NCBI GenBank assembly: GCA_934454635.1
Contig: CAKSFR010000007.1
Location: 62,001-126,000 of the forward strand
Length of the DNA stretch: 64,000 nucleotides
Origin: an uncultured Ruminiclostridium sp.
GTDB taxonomy: Bacteria > Bacillota > Clostridia > Oscillospirales > Ruminococcaceae
Direction of reading: 5' to 3'
The notes under the pieces were generated by a model. The model did not search any database. It was not told the origin of the DNA and saw only the letters and a list, made by a program, of their open reading frames with translations. The translations under genes and the position numbers were made by a program. Below, piece after piece: positions 60,745-64,000 of this stretch (within the stretch, counting starts at the first letter, position 1; every line of letters begins with the position of its first letter).

Positions 60745-60889
60745 CCTATAATTTGTGCTAAATGGGTCACGTCATCGCAAAATGCGGACATTATATTATC
60801 CGATTTTTCGGATAATACCTGTTTTAACGGCTTTTTCGCCTATTTTTTCCGCGAACCTCTCAGCATTTTTATATTGCTGACGGTTCGCG
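60745..60889 (-). promoter_or_regulatory. CRISPR leader
   Basis: The 145-bp AT-rich leader lies between cas2 and the first repeat. It contains a TATAAT on the minus strand (60790-60795), an ATTATCCGA/TCGGATAAT hairpin just upstream of it, and a GCGAACC...GGTTCGC hairpin directly after cas2. It should hold the array promoter and the integration signals. Confidence 0.75.
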
Positions 60890-61180
60890 CTACAATATCA
60901 GCGCACCTTCCGGATCATACGTTTCTTTTGCGCCTATATGCTCAATTCTGTTTTTCCAATTATTTCCGAGATAATATATCCTCAGGCTGTCTTGTTCAGG
61001 ATTTATGAGCTTAATAAGCCTATCTTTCAATTTGAGAAACGTTCCGTAATCAACGTCAATCTCAAACACCGAATTCTGCACACGCTGTCCGTAATCAAGA
61101 CACGCCTTAGCAACCTTTCTCAGCCTCGTTCTTCCCATTTTATCGCTTGTTGACACATCGTAGCTCACAAGCGTCATCAT
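60890..61180 (-). CDS. cas2: CRISPR-associated protein Cas2
   Basis: The 96-residue protein has the Cas2 ferredoxin fold with the N-terminal LVSYDVST motif, the arginine-rich VAKACLDYGQRVQNSVFEID and LRIYYLG. With Cas1 it forms the spacer integration complex. It follows cas1 by 8 bp with AGGTGG upstream of ATG 61180 and ends in TAG, next to the leader. Confidence 0.97.
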   Translation of the reverse strand: MMTLVSYDVSTSDKMGRTRLRKVAKACLDYGQRVQNSVFEIDVDYGTFLKLKDRLIKLINPEQDSLRIYYLGNNWKNRIEHIGAKETYDPEGALIL

Positions 61181-61188
61181 ATTACCAC

Positions 61189-62211
61189 CTACTTCTGCAA
61201 ATATGACGGATACTCGTCGATTTCACCGCGAATATACTTCGCAAGCAAGTTGCTCTGCACAAACGGAAGCAGACCGAGCTTTATTTTCTGTTTAAGATAA
61301 GGGTGCGTTATGTCGGTGCGCTTTTTCTCCTGCCATAAAGTCAAAAGCTTCTTTCTGCCGTCTTTTGTGAGAAGAACAGCGCCGCTTGACTGTTTCTCAA
61401 AATCATCCGCACTGATTTGCTTCAGATTTATTATAGTCAGCACAAACCTCTCGACAATACACCTCGCCTCCTCAACCAAATCACACGCAAGCGAACATCT
61501 TCCCGGGCGCAGTTCGTGATAAAATCCAACATAGCTGTCTAAGCCCACGCCTTCAAGCGCCGAAGCATAGTCATTTGTCAGAATCGTGTACATAAACGAC
61601 AGCAGTGCGTTTGTGCAGTCAAGAGGTGGCCTTTTTGTGCGCATTACAAGGTGAAAATCGTCCTTCTGCTGTATAATCATTCGATCAAACACATCGAAAT
61701 AAGCCTTTGCGCAGTTTCCCTCGACGCCCATTATTGCATTCTTGTCCTCAAGCTCATACACTTCTTCGGCTGATTTCGACAGCTTTTCAAGAAGCGCGCT
61801 CAGAACTCCGTCGGAATTTATTTCGGGTCTGTCGCGAAGTGAACGCTGAACAGTAAATCTGGTATTTGCCAGCTTCGCGGCAACCGTGTTGCGGACAAGC
61901 TCCTTTTGATACTCTGCAAACATTTTTATCTGCGCAGTCCGCAAAAGTACATTCCCGCGCGGTTTACCCTGAACTCTCGCGAGAAACCTCCCGGCAGGTG
62001 ATAAAAAGCAAATTCCGACCCCATCTTCGCAGCACTTTCCCATAAGCGCAGGCGAACAGCCAAGATATGAAAAACACACAATGTTTTCAAGATTTACGAG
62101 AGGAAAACGCGCAGTTTTGTCATCGCTCATTTTTATGACAATATTTTCCCCGTCAAGCGACAAATATGCCGTTTCATCGGTTATATAGAGCGTATTCAGC
62201 AGTTTTTTCAT
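61189..62211 (-). CDS. cas1: CRISPR-associated endonuclease Cas1 (type I-C)
   Basis: The 340-residue integrase has the N-terminal beta domain with TAYLSLDGENIVI and the C-terminal helical domain with the catalytic Glu in MGVEGNCAKAYFDVF, the His in YHELRPGRCSLACDLVEEAR and a nearby acidic residue. The sequence style is that of the Cas1c/dvulg subfamily. It overlaps cas4 as ATGA and precedes cas2. Confidence 0.97.
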   Translation of the reverse strand: MKKLLNTLYITDETAYLSLDGENIVIKMSDDKTARFPLVNLENIVCFSYLGCSPALMGKCCEDGVGICFLSPAGRFLARVQGKPRGNVLLRTAQIKMFAEYQKELVRNTVAAKLANTRFTVQRSLRDRPEINSDGVLSALLEKLSKSAEEVYELEDKNAIMGVEGNCAKAYFDVFDRMIIQQKDDFHLVMRTKRPPLDCTNALLSFMYTILTNDYASALEGVGLDSYVGFYHELRPGRCSLACDLVEEARCIVERFVLTIINLKQISADDFEKQSSGAVLLTKDGRKKLLTLWQEKKRTDITHPYLKQKIKLGLLPFVQSNLLAKYIRGEIDEYPSYLQK

Positions 62212-62873
62212 TCCCCGTTGCTCCTAAGCTGTTTCAGAATTTCTTTTTTCACGGAATAAGACGGACTTTTCGGCATACAAACGCCTTCAAGCGAACAGCC
62301 GCTGCAATTCTGCTTTACGGGGCGGCGGGGAATTATCCCGCTTTCGAGTACTTCACGCATTTGCGAAAGCAGCCTTGTAAGCTCCCCATAATAGCTGTCA
62401 TACTCTTCGTCAAACGGCAGTATCACCCTGCGCTTTACGTCCGCATAATACAATATTCCCTCGCATTTCACGCCGAAAATGCTGTCGGCGCAAAGCTTCT
62501 GCGCAAACACCTGTATCGCGTCGGAACGACTTATATTACCGTCCTTCGGGCGCGTTGGCTTGTATTCGACAAGACTTATTTTGTAATTTCCGCCGAGCTT
62601 TTCGGAAAATTCCGCATCCTTGTCCGAGCGAAATTCAACGCAGTCCGCTACTCCGAAAATGTCAAGCTCGTCATTATAAAGCTGAACAGAACTTTCCGCT
62701 TTCACCGTTTTTGACGAGAACGAATGCTCACCGCTATGAACGCGCTCGTGGATAAGATTTCCCTTAACCACGAGCGCGTTTTCCTGCCAGTCTTCATTTA
62801 TTTCGAGCAGCCCGAAGCGGCGCGGACAGTACATATAGTGCTGAATCGCACGAATATTTATCGGGATCGTCAC
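62208..62873 (-). CDS. cas4: CRISPR-associated exonuclease Cas4
   Basis: The 221-residue RecB-like nuclease trims prespacers and selects the PAM in type I-C systems. N-terminal Cys in YCPRRFGL, the RecB motif LVEYKPTRPK, and the C-terminal cysteine cluster NCSGCSLEGVC (three Cys of the [4Fe-4S] site) are present. It overlaps both cas7 and cas1 by a few bases. Confidence 0.96.
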   Translation of the reverse strand: MTIPINIRAIQHYMYCPRRFGLLEINEDWQENALVVKGNLIHERVHSGEHSFSSKTVKAESSVQLYNDELDIFGVADCVEFRSDKDAEFSEKLGGNYKISLVEYKPTRPKDGNISRSDAIQVFAQKLCADSIFGVKCEGILYYADVKRRVILPFDEEYDSYYGELTRLLSQMREVLESGIIPRRPVKQNCSGCSLEGVCMPKSPSYSVKKEILKQLRSNGE

Positions 62874-63733
62874 AGCTTCTTGATAAGCTCAATGCCCTCG
62901 GGAAGATTTTCCTCGACGGTTATCGTGTAATCGCCGAATTTTCTCGGGCAGCCGATCTCAGGCTTCTTTTCCGCCTTAACGCTCTCCAGAAGAATATGTG
63001 CGGGGCAGTTTCCGAGCGCGTCCGAATGCTTGAATATAAACAGCTTTCTAAGGCACATTTTTCCTCGCGCCGTGCTCCTGTCATACTCAAACATATTGAT
63101 AATTGCTTTCCAGAGAAGTTCAAGGTCATTGTCTGAAAAGCCCGTCTTTTTCGCAAGCATCGCCGAAACGTATCCCTCTGCGCGGTACAGACCATAAGGG
63201 ATTATGTTTTTCTTGCCGAATTCGGTATCTCCCGTTTCGGTACGTTCTTCCGTTGTGCGAGCCTGACGGGTTATGGTAATCTCCTGCGCCGATACCTCGT
63301 CGACGCTGCGCGCAAAATTAATCTGAACAGGTCCTCTGACAATTCCGATAGGGTCGTCGCCCGTGCTCATAACCGCGCCAAATGTCCTAACGTCAAAATA
63401 ATTCGCGCAGATAAACTCCATTGCTTTTGACTTATCGCTGTCGCTCTTATTTTTCTTGTTTCCTGTTTCCAAACCGAGCGTTTTATATGCGTCCGTAAAC
63501 TTTGTATTAAGCGAACAATCGGGGTTGATAAGAATCTTATACCCCTCAACGCCCTCCTTAATGACATCAACATAATTTCTTATCTTGCGCTTAATGCAAA
63601 CATCGGTTACAATTCCGTAAGAGGTTTCGGGGTCGGTTCTCGGCATATTGCCTGCGTCCGGGTCGCCGTTCGGGTTTCCGTTTTCAACATCGAAAAACAT
63701 AACGAACTCATATCTGTTTTTAATCGGTTCCAT
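62870..63733 (-). CDS. cas7: Type I-C Cascade backbone subunit Cas7 (Csd2)
   Basis: The 287-residue protein polymerises along the crRNA. The N-terminal FFDVENGNPNGDPDAGNMPR and later TFGAVMSTGDDPIGIVRGPV and ITRQARTTEERTETGD are hallmark Csd2/Csh2 sequences. It starts at ATG 63733 behind AAAGGAAAC, 21 bp after cas8c. Confidence 0.97.
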   Translation of the reverse strand: MEPIKNRYEFVMFFDVENGNPNGDPDAGNMPRTDPETSYGIVTDVCIKRKIRNYVDVIKEGVEGYKILINPDCSLNTKFTDAYKTLGLETGNKKNKSDSDKSKAMEFICANYFDVRTFGAVMSTGDDPIGIVRGPVQINFARSVDEVSAQEITITRQARTTEERTETGDTEFGKKNIIPYGLYRAEGYVSAMLAKKTGFSDNDLELLWKAIINMFEYDRSTARGKMCLRKLFIFKHSDALGNCPAHILLESVKAEKKPEIGCPRKFGDYTITVEENLPEGIELIKKL

Positions 63734-63754
63734 AATAGTTTCCTTTCATTTCAA

Positions 63755-64000
63755 TCATTCGGTTTTTGTGTAAATGCTCTTGTTCTGATGATAATAGCCG
63801 ATAATAAACTCGCCCTGTTCATCAAGCGAAAGCGTTGACGGGAATTTGCCGTCAATCTTGTCGATAGCTTCTGAAATCAGCTTGTTGATATATCCCCCGT
63901 TATCCGCTTTTTCAAGATGATGCTGAGCAAGCTGCAAAAGCCGCGGGAAAACCGACGAGGGCTTTGAGCAAGCCGATGTAAAATAAGAATCCTTAATAGT
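63755..64000 (-). CDS. cas8c: Cas8c (Csd1) C-terminal fragment, cut by the window edge
   Basis: The last 81 residues of the type I-C large subunit are visible, with the typical YFTSACSKPSSVFPRLLQL followed by AQHH and the ending GEFIIGYYHQNK before a short tail. The frame is open to the right edge. Cas8c recognises the PAM in the surveillance complex. cas5c and cas3 should lie beyond the edge. Confidence 0.93.
   Translation of the reverse strand, partial: TIKDSYFTSACSKPSSVFPRLLQLAQHHLEKADNGGYINKLISEAIDKIDGKFPSTLSLDEQGEFIIGYYHQNKSIYTKTE

Noticed and set aside
54069..60761. Many plus-strand reading frames through the CRISPR array (peptides repeating STHTPLARRD, NSHASCEAR or LTRLLRGAT)
   Set aside because: They are translations of the 33-bp repeat in three frames, with no ribosome sites.
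60855..60892. Rho-independent terminator after cas2
   Set aside because: The GCGAACC/GGTTCGC hairpin is followed on the minus strand by GGAAAAAATAGG, not by a T-run.
1..64000. tRNA, rRNA, insertion sequences or prophage genes
   Set aside because: None was recognised on either strand; no transposase, integrase or tRNA-like fold with a CCA end was seen.

Overview
The window looks like a chromosomal segment of an anaerobic, fermentative, spore-lineage Firmicute of the Clostridia, most likely Oscillospiraceae/Ruminococcaceae. This is an inference from gene content: a dockerin-bearing surface protein, Rex with bifunctional AdhE, a sensory [FeFe]-hydrogenase, the sporulation protein GerW/YtfJ beside ScpAB, Na+-pump decarboxylase subunits, and strong AGGAGG ribosome binding sites with sigma-A promoters of 17-bp spacing. 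No rRNA or tRNA gene was seen.

Layout. 1-3.3 kb: a decayed dockerin/InlB-B-repeat surface protein. 3.5-7.9 kb: NhaC antiporter and EamA exporter (overlapping pair), then an L-fucose-isomerase-like enzyme. 8.1-10.4 kb: PadR regulator, HAAS-domain membrane protein and an AT-rich lipoprotein whose promoter resembles the padR promoter. 10.4-13.7 kb: carB without carA. 14.0-17.1 kb: an ABC importer (ATPase, permease, binding protein) led by a TM1266-family regulator behind a structured leader with an intrinsic terminator. 17.2-20.5 kb: CDP-alcohol phosphatidyltransferase, SGNH hydrolase, tandem GNAT, secreted tyrosine-phosphatase-like lipoprotein. 20.6-28.1 kb: a redox block, comprising two thioredoxin-like [2Fe-2S] proteins, a group C sensory hydrogenase and a SpoIIE phosphatase, next to rex-adhE-kinase. 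28.2-31.5 kb: YfcE, LysR, OadB and OadG. 31.8-32.9 kb: rpsF-ssb-rpsR. 33-38.4 kb: one long operon (M50 protease, scpA, scpB, DUF2953, gerW, dacF, rluB, hypothetical). 38.5-41.8 kb: Mpg glycosylase, a 49-aa conserved-looking small protein, and CapA and VanY-type lipoproteins. 41.9-46.5 kb: TcdA, pnp, rpsO, corA. 46.6-51.9 kb: FtsX-type ABC transporter with its two-component system. 52.2-53.7 kb: PanE-family reductase and a membrane protein. 53.9-64 kb: a type I-C CRISPR array of 102 repeats (101 spacers by my count) followed by cas2, cas1, cas4, cas7 and the end of cas8c, all read on the minus strand; cas5 and cas3 lie beyond the edge.

The most unusual structure is a family of four GC-rich elements (9595-9676, 13966-14062, 49911-50004, 50018-50097). 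Each has an outer stem built on GCGCACG/CGTGCGC that encloses two or three perfect hairpins, so each can fold as a three- or four-way junction. The arm sequences differ between copies while the architecture is kept, and the copies sit at or just past gene 3' ends. Other points worth attention are candidate cis-regulatory leaders ahead of the TM1266/ABC operon and corA, a tandem 11-bp operator at the FtsX-ABC promoter, and several informative spacer relationships in the CRISPR array: a duplicated block, overlapping protospacers with a synonymous difference, and a spacer matching an ssb gene.
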